Assembly (NCBI RefSeq): GCF_023073715.1
Contig: NZ_JADPKA010000029.1
Coordinates: forward strand, 1 to 64,000
Direction: 5' to 3'
DNA from: Bradyrhizobium sp. 164
Lineage (GTDB): Bacteria > Pseudomonadota > Alphaproteobacteria > Rhizobiales > Xanthobacteraceae
DNA: 64,000 bases
This document shows positions 16,316 to 25,370 of the stretch, piece by piece; position 1 is the stretch's first letter; each line of letters begins with the position of its first letter. Under the pieces are notes generated by a model. It worked only from the letters and a program-made list of their open reading frames with translations. It ran no database searches and was not told the DNA's origin. The position numbers and the translations under genes were made by a program.

Positions 16316-17107
16316 CTAGACCTCGACGGGAATGGCTGACGCGGTCTCCTGAAGCTGGCCCGCGAACTGCGCCACCGCTTCCTCGATGCCCAGCGCGGAG
16401 CGGATCCAAATAATTGAGATGCAGCCGAATACGGTGCCGTTGCGAACGATGGGCACGGCGATCGAGGAGGTCTTGGGATTGTATTCGCCCTCGCTGCGGA
16501 TCGCGTAACCGCGCGCGGCAGTCTCCGCGATCATGCGGTCGAGCCGGCCTTGGTCGAGGAAGGGGCGGTCGTCGGCCTCGTCGATGCGGCGCAAATGACT
16601 GACGATCAGATCGCGCTCGCGCGCGGGGCAGGCGGCGAGATAAGCGCGCCCCGCGGACGTTCGCAGCATCGGCAGGCGCTTGCCGATCATGCCGCGGTCG
16701 ATCGAGAGGGGACTGCGCGAATGGGTGGTTTCCTGCACCACCATCGCGGCGTTCTCGTAGGTGGAGAGATCGACTGGCCAGATCAGGGTCTTGCTGAGTT
16801 CGGCGAGATAAGGCGCTGCCGCCTGACAGATCACCACGCCGGGGTCATAGCCGTCACCGAGGCTCAGCGCCCGCCGGGTCACACGAAATCGGTCGTCGCT
16901 GGCGCTGCGCGCGACATAGCCGAGTTCCTCCAGCGTTTCGAGCAGGCGATAGACGGTGGGACGGGGCAGGTCGAGCGCGCGGGCAACGTCGCCGGCGCGG
17001 ATGCCGCCGGAGCGGTTGACTTCCTGCAGCACGTCCAGCCCGCGCTTGAAGGCGCGGACGCCGTCAGACTGCCGAGGCTGGCCGTTCCGCGTCCGCTCCT
17101 TGGACAC
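16316..17107 (-). CDS. IclR-family regulator of the aromatic cluster
   Basis: The 263-residue protein has the IclR winged helix (AFKRGLDVLQEVNRSGG, LDLPRPTVYRLLETLEELGYV) and the effector domain (VVQETTHSRSPLSIDRG, PMLRTSAGRAYLAA). GTG 17107 is taken as the start because AGGGAGG lies nine bases upstream; a GTG at 17131 is in frame, but this ribosome site falls inside that reading. It sits between the hydroxylase operon (same strand) and the divergent extradiol dioxygenase, so it probably controls both. Related MhpR-type regulators are activators. Confidence 0.88.
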   Translation of the reverse strand: MSKERTRNGQPRQSDGVRAFKRGLDVLQEVNRSGGIRAGDVARALDLPRPTVYRLLETLEELGYVARSASDDRFRVTRRALSLGDGYDPGVVICQAAAPYLAELSKTLIWPVDLSTYENAAMVVQETTHSRSPLSIDRGMIGKRLPMLRTSAGRAYLAACPARERDLIVSHLRRIDEADDRPFLDQGRLDRMIAETAARGYAIRSEGEYNPKTSSIAVPIVRNGTVFGCISIIWIRSALGIEEAVAQFAGQLQETASAIPVEV

Positions 17108-17255
17108 TTTGTATTTCCTCCCTTGTGGCACATCCCGGCGCGCTTATTGTCGTTGCGAACGCGAGGCGATTGCGGAACGCCACCGTAGGATCGCGCGCGG
17201 CCGGTATCAAGCTCGCCGCAGTACGGCGATCGCGATGCCTTCGGGAAGGAATTCG

Positions 17256-18239
17256 ATGGAAATCGCAGCGCTCGGGTATATCGGAATCAGTTCATCCCAG
17301 CTCGACCAATGGAGCCTGATGGCGACCGGGCTGCTCGGGATGCAGCAGGTCGATCGTGGCGGCAAGGTGCGGGCCTTCCGCATGGACGACCGCAAGCAGC
17401 GGCTGATCGTCGACGGCGGCAGCGATGCGGGCCTTGCGGTGATGGGATGGGAAGTTCCTTCGACCGCCGAACTGGACAAGTTGGCAGGACGGCTCGAAAG
17501 ACATGGCACCAAGGTGACGAGGGGCTCGCGCGCACTCGCTGACGAGCGGCATGTCGGCGAGCTGATCGCGTTCGCCGATCCCGCCGGCAACCGGCTGGAG
17601 GCTTTCTGCAAGCCGGAGCTTGCGAGCGAGCCGTTCGAGCCGGGCCGCCCGATCTCGGGCTTCCGCACCGGGCCGCTTGGCATGGGGCATGTCGTGCTCA
17701 ATGTGGAGAATGTCGAGGTGCTGTTGCCGTTCTATCGCGACGTGCTCGGTTTTCACGTTTCCGATTTCGGGCTGAAGCCTTACGGGCTTTATTTCTTCCA
17801 CGTCAACGGCCGTCACCATTCCTTTGCGATGGTCGGATCGGGGCGGAAGGCGATGCATCACTTCATGGTCGAGCTCGGCTGCCTCGATGATGTCGGGCAG
17901 GGCTACGACCTCGCGCAGATGGACGAGGGACGCACCGCCTACACGCTGGGCCGGCACACCAATGACCACATGACCTCGTTCTACGTGAATACGCCGTCCG
18001 GCTTCTTCATTGAATACGGCTGGGGCGGACGCGTCATCGATCCCGAGGCCTGGCAGCCGCACGAGACCTCTGATGGGCCCTCCCTATGGGGTCACGAGCG
18101 GCTGCATATGCCCGAAGAGCAGCGCAAGCGGCTACGCGACATGCGGCTCGACGCGGCTGCCCGCGGCGTGCGCGTCGCCGATCCGCGTGTGCCGCCGCTC
18201 AACTGCGCGTGGCTGGACTCGGTGGTCGCGCGCGAATGA
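17256..18239 (+). CDS. Type I extradiol (VOC-fold) ring-cleavage dioxygenase, BphC-like
   Basis: The 327-residue protein has two vicinal-oxygen-chelate modules. In the C-terminal catalytic module the iron ligands of BphC-type enzymes can be placed as His145 (MGHVVLN), His201 or 202 (MHHFMVE) and Glu253 (FFIEYGWG), with GRHHSF and NTPSGF supporting the family. It should open a catechol ring next to the hydroxyls using Fe(II) and O2. ATG 17256 has GGGAAGGAA upstream. It is divergent from the IclR gene and complements the hydroxylase and FAH-family enzyme on the other strand. Confidence 0.92.
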   Translation: MEIAALGYIGISSSQLDQWSLMATGLLGMQQVDRGGKVRAFRMDDRKQRLIVDGGSDAGLAVMGWEVPSTAELDKLAGRLERHGTKVTRGSRALADERHVGELIAFADPAGNRLEAFCKPELASEPFEPGRPISGFRTGPLGMGHVVLNVENVEVLLPFYRDVLGFHVSDFGLKPYGLYFFHVNGRHHSFAMVGSGRKAMHHFMVELGCLDDVGQGYDLAQMDEGRTAYTLGRHTNDHMTSFYVNTPSGFFIEYGWGGRVIDPEAWQPHETSDGPSLWGHERLHMPEEQRKRLRDMRLDAAARGVRVADPRVPPLNCAWLDSVVARE

Positions 18240-18255
18240 TGCTCGGCGGCGCAGC

Positions 18256-18918
18256 TCAGGCCTCGCCGAGATCGACCTCGGTCAAGATTCCCTGGCGCAG
18301 CGCCAGCCGCACCAGCTCGATGTCGGAGCCGACGCCGAGCTTGTCCTTGATCAGCGAGTGCAGGTTCGCCACTGTCTTCGGGCTGACATGCAGCGTCGCG
18401 GCGATCTGCTCAGTCGTGTTCTCGGCGAGCAGCAGGCGGAGCACCTCGAATTCGCGCGGCGTGAGCACGTCGGCGGCCGAGCTCTCGCCGCCGATGCGGC
18501 TGAGAGCAAGCTCATGGTCGATGTCGGGGCTGATGGCGATCTTGCCGGCGAGCACGTCCTTCACCGCGCGCACCAAGGTCTCGGGTGGACTGGTCTTGGT
18601 GACGTAACCCCTGGCACCGGCGCGGATCGCCTGCACGGCAAAGCCGGCATTCTCGTGCATGGTGAAGACCAGGATCCTTGCCGCCTTGTCCCATTGCCGG
18701 ATCCGCCTGACGGCCTCGATGCCGCCGATGCCGGGCATGCTGAGGTCCATGATGACGAGGTCGGGTGCCTCGGATTTGTACAGCCGGTAGGCTTCCGCGC
18801 CGTCGGCCGCCTCGGCGACGACGCGCAAACCCGGCTGTTTCTGGAGCACGGAGCGATACCCCTCGCGGACGACGGAATGGTCGTCGACCAGCAAGATGGT
18901 CGCTTCAGTCGTGCTCAT
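18256..18918 (-). CDS. NarL/FixJ-type response regulator
   Basis: The 220-residue protein has a receiver domain (DD at 12-13, phosphorylated Asp58 in IMDLSMPG, Thr in VFTMHE, Lys in VTKTSPP) and a C-terminal LuxR helix-turn-helix (LTPREFEVLRLLLAENTTEQIA, SPKTVANLHSLIKDKLG). Its ATG overlaps the stop codon of the histidine kinase gene upstream (18915-18918), so the two are translationally coupled and form a two-component system. The controlled genes are unknown; the divergent gene at 20493 is a candidate. Confidence 0.94.
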   Translation of the reverse strand: MSTTEATILLVDDHSVVREGYRSVLQKQPGLRVVAEAADGAEAYRLYKSEAPDLVIMDLSMPGIGGIEAVRRIRQWDKAARILVFTMHENAGFAVQAIRAGARGYVTKTSPPETLVRAVKDVLAGKIAISPDIDHELALSRIGGESSAADVLTPREFEVLRLLLAENTTEQIAATLHVSPKTVANLHSLIKDKLGVGSDIELVRLALRQGILTEVDLGEA

Positions 18919-20297
18919 GCGGCGTGCTCCAGTGCCTGCCGATCGGTGGCCGCGAGCGGAATGAACACGCGCAGCGCGGAGCCATTAGGGCCGGTCTCGA
19001 AGCTCAGCCGGCCGCGAAGCGCGGCGACGCGCTCGCGCATGCCGAGCAGGCCCATGCCGGATTTGACGGCCGCCTCGTTCGGCCGGCCGTCGTCCTCGAT
19101 CGCGAGCGCGATCTCATTTTCGGCCATCGTCAGATGAAGGCTGACCTTCGTGGCCCCGGCGTGCTTGGCCGCGTTGGTGAGCGCTTCCTGCACGATCCGG
19201 TAGAGATTGGCGCTGACGGAGGCGGGCACGTTCTCGAAGGCGCCGTCGAACCGGATATCGACGCGGGTCTGGCCGCGGCTGCGGCCGTTCCACCCCGCCA
19301 CCAGGCCTTCGAGGCTCGCGACAAGGCCGAGCTCGTCGACGTCGGGGGGCCGCAACCGGAACAGCGCGCCGCGCAGCGTCTCCATCATGCCGGTCGCGGT
19401 CCGGGCAATGCTGTCGCACTCTCCCAGCAGCCCCGGGCAGTCCTGCGCCGCCGTCTGGCGGGCGGACGCGGCAAGCGCGCGGATTGCGGCGAGCGACTGG
19501 CCGAACTCATCATGCAGCTCGCGCGCGAGATGGCGGCGCTCCTCGTCCTGTAGCGCGATCAGTTTCCGCGTCAGCTCGTTGCGTTCCGCAAGCGCGATGT
19601 CGAGGCTTTCGGCGAGGTGGTTGAAGACGTCGCGGATGGCAGAGAGCTCGGCGAGATCGAACGGCGGCAACCGGGTCGTGAGGTCGCCACCCGCGATTCG
19701 CTCAAGGCCGCTGCCGATCATGCGGGTGGGGCGCAGGGCGCGAGCGAGTGCGGCATAGACCAGCGCGCAGAGCAGCGGCAACGCGATCGCTAGCGCGATC
19801 ATCAGGCGGCCAGCCTCGTGCCAGGCCTCGGCCGTCTGCACGGTGGGGTCGACCGAGACCACGGTCTCGCCGAGCGTCGTTCCGCGCACGATCACCGGGC
19901 GTGCCGCCTCGCGGCCGGGGTCGAACAGGCTGCGATAGAAGGCGGCGAAGGCTTGCGGCGGCGGGCTCGCCGGGGCAGGCGCGCCACTACAGAAGCGCTG
20001 AAGCATCTCGCCGCTAGCGCTCCGGAATCCAAGACACAGACCGGCGGTCATCACATGGGCCGAAACCGGATCAAGGTTCGGGAAGTCGGAGCGGGGGCTA
20101 GCTACCCACTGGACCTTGCCCTGTTGCAGCTCCAGTGTCTTCGCCACGATGGCGGCGATACCGTCGATGCGCGCATGCGCTGCGCGTTCGGCCGTAACAA
20201 GGAAATAGGCGGAGATCGCGGCGAAGCAGGCGGCCGATATTGCGGCCACGCGGAGCGTCAGACGGACCTTGAGATCGAACCTCGGGCGATTCCACAT
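18915..20297 (-). CDS. Membrane histidine kinase, NarX/UhpB-type (HisKA_3)
   Basis: The 460-residue protein has two membrane helices (about 15-36 and 165-190) enclosing a periplasmic sensor loop, a HAMP linker (ALRPTRMIGSGLERIAGGDL), the HisKA_3 box with the phospho-His in RHLARELHDEFGQSL, and a GHKL ATPase domain with VQEALTNAAKHAGA (N box), EDDGRP and GMGLLGMRERV. ATG 20297 was chosen because the longer frame upstream lacks structure and runs into the divergent promoter region. It should phosphorylate the coupled response regulator; the signal is unknown. Confidence 0.9.
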   Translation of the reverse strand: MWNRPRFDLKVRLTLRVAAISAACFAAISAYFLVTAERAAHARIDGIAAIVAKTLELQQGKVQWVASPRSDFPNLDPVSAHVMTAGLCLGFRSASGEMLQRFCSGAPAPASPPPQAFAAFYRSLFDPGREAARPVIVRGTTLGETVVSVDPTVQTAEAWHEAGRLMIALAIALPLLCALVYAALARALRPTRMIGSGLERIAGGDLTTRLPPFDLAELSAIRDVFNHLAESLDIALAERNELTRKLIALQDEERRHLARELHDEFGQSLAAIRALAASARQTAAQDCPGLLGECDSIARTATGMMETLRGALFRLRPPDVDELGLVASLEGLVAGWNGRSRGQTRVDIRFDGAFENVPASVSANLYRIVQEALTNAAKHAGATKVSLHLTMAENEIALAIEDDGRPNEAAVKSGMGLLGMRERVAALRGRLSFETGPNGSALRVFIPLAATDRQALEHAA

Positions 20298-20492
20298 CGG
20301 CGGGCACCTGGTGCGAACGGGTTTTGTCGCTCGTCCATTAAACGGCAGAACGCAACCCGCGGGAAGCGTTCGCGTCCTTCCGCAGTGCAATGTCGTGAAA
20401 TTTTCCCGGCGCTCGTCGGGACAATTACGGCTGCGTGGCCTCAGGCGACCCGTCCAGATTTGCAGGGCCGCTCCATCCCACGAGGCTCCTTC

Positions 20493-21374
20493 ATGCACTG
20501 CTTCCGGCTGATTCTCTCTGCTTTTTTCCTCTTCGGCCTCTCTTCGTCGCGAGCCGATGCCGAGGCTGCGATTGGCGTTGCCATGGACGACTTCAGCTAT
20601 ACCGATACGTCGGGCGAGCCGGCCAACCAGACCGCCGCCCACGAGCGGCGGCTATCGGCGTTCATGGCCGCGCTGAGGCGGGATATCGGCACGGACCGGC
20701 GCTATCGGCTGCTGCGGTCTGCCGAGGACGGTGCGGCGTTCAAGGTCGTCGGCGGCATCCAGAAGACCAGCACGCTGGTGCAATGGGCCAAGGTCGCCGT
20801 GATCGACGTCGGCGCCAAAAGGCTCGTGATGGACAAGCTCTACACCTTCCGCGGCGACAATGATGAATCGTGGGAGCGCGCCGAGATCTTCGTGTCCCGC
20901 GAGGTCATGGCTGCGCTCGCCACGCCAGCTCCGGTCGCGCTTGCCGTGTTCGACTTCGAGCTCGAGGACATGACGGCCGCTTCCGCGATCGTCTCGGCTT
21001 CGGACGCCTCGTATCTGGCCGAGGTCAGCGCCGCCGTGCGCGAGGCGCTCGGCCATTCCGGCCGTTATCGGATCGTCGATGTCGGCGGAGGGACGGCGAG
21101 GACGGGCGCCTTGCGGGATTGCGGCGGCTGCGAGGCCGCGATTGCGCAGAAGCTCGGCGCGGACCTGTCGCTGATCGGGGTGGTGCGGCGTGTCAGCCGC
21201 ACCGAATACACGCTCGGCTTCCAGGTGCGCGATGCCAAGACCGGCGCCGTGGTGGCGCGCGGCGACAGCGGCCTGCGCCTCGGCGCGGACTATTCCTGGA
21301 AGCGCGGCGCCGTGCGGCTGGTCAGCGACCGGCTGATCGAGAGTCAGCAGGCCACCGACGCTCCTAGAAAGTAA
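20493..21374 (+). CDS. Exported protein, DUF3280/DUF2380-like
   Basis: The 293-residue protein has a signal peptide (LILSAFFLFGLSSSRADAEA). The mature part seems to hold two related modules: each begins with a short beta strand ending in Asp-Phe (VAMDDFSYTD near residue 30; LAVFDFELEDM near 150) and contains a YR(L/I)-type strand (RYRLLRSAED; RYRIVDVGGG). This is the pattern of the DUF3280/DUF2380 exported proteins, whose function is unknown. CxxC (DCGGCEA) occurs near residue 212. ATG 20493 begins the signal peptide. It is divergent from the two-component genes and could be their target. Confidence 0.72.
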   Translation: MHCFRLILSAFFLFGLSSSRADAEAAIGVAMDDFSYTDTSGEPANQTAAHERRLSAFMAALRRDIGTDRRYRLLRSAEDGAAFKVVGGIQKTSTLVQWAKVAVIDVGAKRLVMDKLYTFRGDNDESWERAEIFVSREVMAALATPAPVALAVFDFELEDMTAASAIVSASDASYLAEVSAAVREALGHSGRYRIVDVGGGTARTGALRDCGGCEAAIAQKLGADLSLIGVVRRVSRTEYTLGFQVRDAKTGAVVARGDSGLRLGADYSWKRGAVRLVSDRLIESQQATDAPRK

Positions 21375-22395
21375 GCTGCACCTTCATCGATTGTGAGCGG
21401 TCGCTGGCGAGTTCGAAGGCGGCGACCGCGCTCTCGAACGGCATGGTGGCCGTGATCAGCGGCTTGACGTCGATCAGGCCTTCGCCCATCAGCCGCACCG
21501 CGAGCTCGAACTCGGAATCGAAGCGGAAGGTGCCGCGGAGCTGCAATTCCTTGGCGACGATGGAGTTGATCGGCAGCGTCATCTCGCCACCGAGGCCGAG
21601 CTGAACGAGCGTGGCACCGGGCCGCAATACGTCCAGCGCGGTACGGAGTGCGGCCTGGTTGCCCGAGGCTTCGAACAGCGTATCGAACACGCCCTTGCCG
21701 GCACGCCAGGAATCGAGCGCAGTGGCATTGGTCGCGACATTGATCGCGTGCGTGGCGCCGAGCTTCTTCGCGACCGCGAGCGGGGCGTCCGCGACATCGG
21801 TCACCACGATCTCGGCGGCGCCGCCGAAGCGCGAAACCAAGATCATCAGCGCGCCGATCGGGCCGCAGCCGGTGATCAGCACGCGTTTGCCGAGGAGAGA
21901 ACCGGCCTGATTGCCGGCATGCAGACACACGGCGAGCGGTTCGGCGACCGCAGCTTCGGCGAGCGACAGTCTGTCGGCGATCGGTACGGCCCGCGTGGCG
22001 CCGACCGTAATGAATTCGCGAAAGCCGCCTTGCACATGGGGGACGCGCATCGCGCTGCCGAGGAAGCGCATGTCGAGGCACTGGTTGTGCATGCCTTCCC
22101 GGCAATGCAGGCACTGGCCGCACGGATTGCTCGGATTGACTGCAACGCGCGTGCCCGGCCTCACCTGGGTGACGCCGTCACCGACGGAAGCGACCACGCC
22201 GGCGATCTCATGCCCCAGCGCCATCGGCTGCTGGATGCGGACCACGCCGAAGCCGCCGTGATGGTAGTAGTGCAGATCGGAGCCGCAGATGCCGCCATTG
22301 GCAATCTTGACGCGGACTTCGCCCGGTCCGGGCTCCACATCCGGATAGAGGTCGATCCGCAAGTCTTTCGGGGCGTGAATGACGACGGCGCGCAT
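21364..22395 (-). CDS. Zinc-dependent alcohol dehydrogenase, L-idonate 5-dehydrogenase-like
   Basis: The 343-residue medium-chain dehydrogenase has the catalytic zinc site (GGICGSDLHYYHHGG, GHEIAG), the structural zinc cysteines (NPCGQCLHCREGMHNQC) and the NAD(P) loop GCGPIGALMI. The pattern fits L-idonate/sorbitol-type dehydrogenases, which oxidise a secondary hydroxyl of a sugar acid or polyol. ATG 22395 has GAAGGAA upstream and is preferred to a GTG at 22425 that overlaps the previous gene. It is the third gene of a run with the enolase-superfamily dehydratase and a gluconate-5-dehydrogenase-like SDR. The 3' end overlaps the convergent gene ending at 21374 by 11 bases. Confidence 0.88.
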   Translation of the reverse strand: MRAVVIHAPKDLRIDLYPDVEPGPGEVRVKIANGGICGSDLHYYHHGGFGVVRIQQPMALGHEIAGVVASVGDGVTQVRPGTRVAVNPSNPCGQCLHCREGMHNQCLDMRFLGSAMRVPHVQGGFREFITVGATRAVPIADRLSLAEAAVAEPLAVCLHAGNQAGSLLGKRVLITGCGPIGALMILVSRFGGAAEIVVTDVADAPLAVAKKLGATHAINVATNATALDSWRAGKGVFDTLFEASGNQAALRTALDVLRPGATLVQLGLGGEMTLPINSIVAKELQLRGTFRFDSEFELAVRLMGEGLIDVKPLITATMPFESAVAAFELASDRSQSMKVQLTF

Positions 22396-22421
22396 GGTTT
22401 GTTCCTTCAGCGGTTCGCGGG

Positions 22422-23189
22422 TCACATCGCGGCAATCATGCCGCCGTCGACATAGATGATCTGGCCGTTGACGTAGGTGGAGGCGTCGGAGGCCAGGAAG
22501 ATCGCCGCGCCGACCAGCTCATCCGGCTTGCCCCAACGTTTCGACGGGATGCGGCTCATCAGCCAGGTGTTGAAATCGGTGTTGTTGACCAGCGCCTCGT
22601 TCATGTCGGTCAGCATGTAGCCGGGGCCGATTGCATTGGCCTGGATACCGTGCTGGGCCCATTCCACCGCCATCGAGCGGGTGAGATTTTTGATGCCGCC
22701 CTTGGCCGCGGTGTAGGGCGCGATGGTCGGGCGCGCGAGCTCGCTGCCGAGCGAGCCGATGTTGATGATCTTGCCGCGCTTGCGTGGGATCATGCGCTTG
22801 GCCGCCTCGCGGCCGATCACGAAGGCGCTGGTGAGATTGGTCTCGATCACCTTGCGCCATTCGTCGGTAGTGAACTCGACCAGCGGCTTGCGGTGCTGGA
22901 TACCGGCATTGTTGATGACGACGTCGACGGCGAGGCCTTGTCTGTCGAAGTCGTTGAAGGCAGCGACGATCGCGGGCTCGTCGGTGACGTTGAACGCGGC
23001 GCCTTCGGCCTGATGTCCGGCGCTGCGAAACTCGGCGACGGCCTGCTCGACGCGCTTGGGATCGACGCCGTTGATGATCAGCTTGGCGCCGGCCCTGGCC
23101 ATGCCTTCGGCAATGGCGCGGCCGAGGCCGCGAGAGGAGCCGGTCACGAGCGCGGTACGGCCGGAAAGGTCGAAGAGGGCGGTGCTCAT
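22422..23189 (-). CDS. SDR, gluconate 5-dehydrogenase-like
   Basis: The 255-residue classical SDR has the cofactor loop TGSSRGLGRAIAEG, NNAG, catalytic Ser in NIGSLGSE and the YTAAK motif, with a C-terminal GQIIYVDGG. The overall pattern is that of gluconate 5-dehydrogenase (IdnO), which interconverts 5-ketogluconate and gluconate with NAD(P)H. Together with the downstream idonate-dehydrogenase-like gene it suggests a ketogluconate/idonate-type route. It lies 11 bases downstream of the dehydratase gene. Confidence 0.9.
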   Translation of the reverse strand: MSTALFDLSGRTALVTGSSRGLGRAIAEGMARAGAKLIINGVDPKRVEQAVAEFRSAGHQAEGAAFNVTDEPAIVAAFNDFDRQGLAVDVVINNAGIQHRKPLVEFTTDEWRKVIETNLTSAFVIGREAAKRMIPRKRGKIINIGSLGSELARPTIAPYTAAKGGIKNLTRSMAVEWAQHGIQANAIGPGYMLTDMNEALVNNTDFNTWLMSRIPSKRWGKPDELVGAAIFLASDASTYVNGQIIYVDGGMIAAM

Positions 23190-23200
23190 CTCAAGAATCC

Positions 23201-24400
23201 TTAGACGTTAGAGCGGCGCACGATCAGATCGGAGCGGTCGAAGACGGCCGGCAGGAGGTCGACGCCGAGGCCGGGGCCCTCCATCGGATAGACAAAACCA
23301 TCCTTGATCATGGGCATGGTGGTGACGAGCTCATTGTACCAGCCCTTGTAGAAGGCGCGCACCGATTCCTGGATCAGCGTGTTGGGCTGGCTGAACGACA
23401 TGTGGATGGCGGCTATGAAGCCGATCGGGCCAATGCAGTCATGCGGTGCGAAAGGCCGATGATAGGTTTCGGCCATCGCTGCGATCTTGCGCCCCTCGGT
23501 AAGGCCGCCGGTCCAGCACAGATCGGCCATCACCACGTGCATGGCGTCGCGGTCGAGCATGTCCTTGTAGGGGAAGCGCGAGCCCAGCGTCTCGCTGGCG
23601 CAGACCCAGACGTCGGTCGAGCGCGCATATTCGGCCAGGGCCTGCGGCGAGTTCATCCGGATCGGGTCCTCGTACCACGTCGGCTTGTAGGGCTCGAGCG
23701 CGCGCGCGATCTGCTTGGCAGTCGGCAGATTCCATAGCGAATGGAGCTCGACCATGATCTCCATCTTGTCGCCGACAGCTTTGCGGATCTTCTCGAACGG
23801 CTCGATCGCCTGCTTCATCTGAGCGGCGGTGATGTAGAGACCTTTGTTTTCCTGGGCGGCGGGATCGAACGGCCAGATCTTCATCGCGGAGATGCCGCTT
23901 TCCAGGAGATTTTCGGCGAGCGCGTCGGCGCGATGCATGAAGCCGTCGAGATCTTCGTAAGGTCCCTTGGAGGCGCCGAGATTCCAGTTCGCGACCGGGC
24001 TGATATTGGTCGAGCGGACATATTGGGTGCCGGCGCAGGTGTTGTAGATGCGCTGCTTGTCGCGGCAGAGGCCGCCGAGCATCTGGTGCACCGGCTGGCC
24101 GCAGACCTTGCCGAACAGGTCCCACAGCGCGATGTCGATCGCCGACGCCGCGCGGTATTCGACGCCGGTCGATGACTGCGCCATCGGCAGGTTCAGCATG
24201 TCGCGGTGGATGGCTTCGATGTGCAGGGGGTTGCGGCCGAGCAGCCGGCCGGCAAAGGTGTCGTGAATCTGCGCCTCGACCGCGCCCGCGCCGTAAAAGG
24301 TCTCACCGAGCCCGATCATGCCCGCATCGGTGTGGACGCGCACCCAGATGACGTTGGAGAATTCTTCAGTGCGCAGGGTCTCGATCGACGTGATCTTCAC
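23201..24400 (-). CDS. Enolase-superfamily sugar-acid dehydratase (mandelate racemase/muconate lactonizing group)
   Basis: The 399-residue protein has the capping domain (MKITSIETLRTEEF, GLGETFYGAG) and barrel with metal-ligand segments MVELHSLWN, WYEDPIRMN and CASETLGSR, and the late catalytic APHDCIGPIG. The first catalytic strand reads SAMKIWPFD, the K-x-W form seen in mannonate dehydratase-like members, not KxK. It should dehydrate an aldonic acid to a 2-keto-3-deoxy acid. It is the first gene of the minus-strand sugar-acid operon, divergent from the FadR-type regulator at 24579. Confidence 0.88.
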   Translation of the reverse strand: MKITSIETLRTEEFSNVIWVRVHTDAGMIGLGETFYGAGAVEAQIHDTFAGRLLGRNPLHIEAIHRDMLNLPMAQSSTGVEYRAASAIDIALWDLFGKVCGQPVHQMLGGLCRDKQRIYNTCAGTQYVRSTNISPVANWNLGASKGPYEDLDGFMHRADALAENLLESGISAMKIWPFDPAAQENKGLYITAAQMKQAIEPFEKIRKAVGDKMEIMVELHSLWNLPTAKQIARALEPYKPTWYEDPIRMNSPQALAEYARSTDVWVCASETLGSRFPYKDMLDRDAMHVVMADLCWTGGLTEGRKIAAMAETYHRPFAPHDCIGPIGFIAAIHMSFSQPNTLIQESVRAFYKGWYNELVTTMPMIKDGFVYPMEGPGLGVDLLPAVFDRSDLIVRRSNV

Positions 24401-24495
24401 GGCAATAATCCTCCCGTCGGGCCCATAGCGCCCGCCTTGTTTGTCATTTCTGCGCCACCATTTGCCGGCGGGCCGATGGGCAGTCCTACGCCTGC

Positions 24496-24511
24496 TTGTA
24501 ATATTTCACAA
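24496..24511. promoter_or_regulatory. Candidate operator in the divergent sugar-acid promoter region
   Basis: TTGTAATATTTCACAA is a dyad with 12 of 16 symmetric positions, in the AT-rich patch between the dehydratase start (24400) and the regulator start (24579). FadR-subfamily regulators bind short TTGT...ACAA-like dyads, so it may be the site of the adjacent regulator. Confidence 0.4.
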
Positions 24512-24578
24512 TATGTTTTAGGGATGTCACAAGCAAGGCGCCAGCTCGCAACGAGAGCGCAGGTTGACGGAGGACGAC

Positions 24579-25346
24579 ATGGCACGGCGCAAGCGCGCGC
24601 TCGAGGTGGTGAGAAACGACGATAGCGGCGAGGGCAGGCCCTCCCGGCGCAACCGCCTCAACTTCTTCGAGCTGGCCTATCAGAGGATCGAGGAGCTCCT
24701 CGTCCACTGCGAGCTCAAGCCGGGCCAGTTCATGACCATGCTGGAATTACAGCAGATCACCGGCTTCGGCCGCACGCCGGTGCACCACGCCGTCAATCGT
24801 CTCTCAGCCGACACGCTCATCATCATTCGTCCACGGCACGGCCTGCACATCGCCCCGATCGATCTGGCGCGTGAGCGCATGCTGCTGGGCTTACGCCGCG
24901 ACATGGAGCGCTTCGTGATCCGTCTCGCGGCCGATCGCGCCAGCCTGTCGCATCGCAATCAGGCGCTGCACATCGAGCGCCTGCTGCGCGAGCGCCGCGC
25001 CAGCCTGACCCTCGACGAATTCAACAGCATCGACCGTCGGATCGACGCGCTGGTGCTGGAGGCCGCGGGCGAGCCGTTCCTGGTGCACACGCTGCGGCCG
25101 CTGCACACGCTGTACCGGCGCATCGGCTACATCCACCACCGCTTCATGCCGGGACAGACCGAGCTGTCGGGCACGATCGATTGCCATCTCGCCGTTCTCG
25201 CTGCGGTCGCCAATCGCCGCGTCGAGGATGCGGTGAAAGCGAGCGATGCCCTGATCGATTACATGGATGCGATATTCACCGGCATGGAGGCGGGGATCGA
25301 TCCGCGCCTGCTCGATTGCAGCATCGAGCCGCTGCTCGGCGCGTGA
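24579..25346 (+). CDS. GntR-family regulator, FadR (FCD) type
   Basis: The 255-residue protein has a winged helix (AYQRIEELLVHCELKPGQFM, TGFGRTPVHHAVNRLSADTLIIIRPRHG) and an all-helical C-terminal ligand domain (MLLGLRRDMERFVIRLAADRA, DRRIDALVLEAAGEP, LSGTIDCHLAVLAAV) whose His residues fit the metal site of FCD domains. It probably represses the divergent sugar-acid catabolic operon and/or the downstream transporter. ATG 24579 has CGGAGG nine bases upstream. Confidence 0.9.
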   Translation: MARRKRALEVVRNDDSGEGRPSRRNRLNFFELAYQRIEELLVHCELKPGQFMTMLELQQITGFGRTPVHHAVNRLSADTLIIIRPRHGLHIAPIDLARERMLLGLRRDMERFVIRLAADRASLSHRNQALHIERLLRERRASLTLDEFNSIDRRIDALVLEAAGEPFLVHTLRPLHTLYRRIGYIHHRFMPGQTELSGTIDCHLAVLAAVANRRVEDAVKASDALIDYMDAIFTGMEAGIDPRLLDCSIEPLLGA

Positions 25347-25370
25347 GAAAGTTTGAAGGAAGGAACACAC

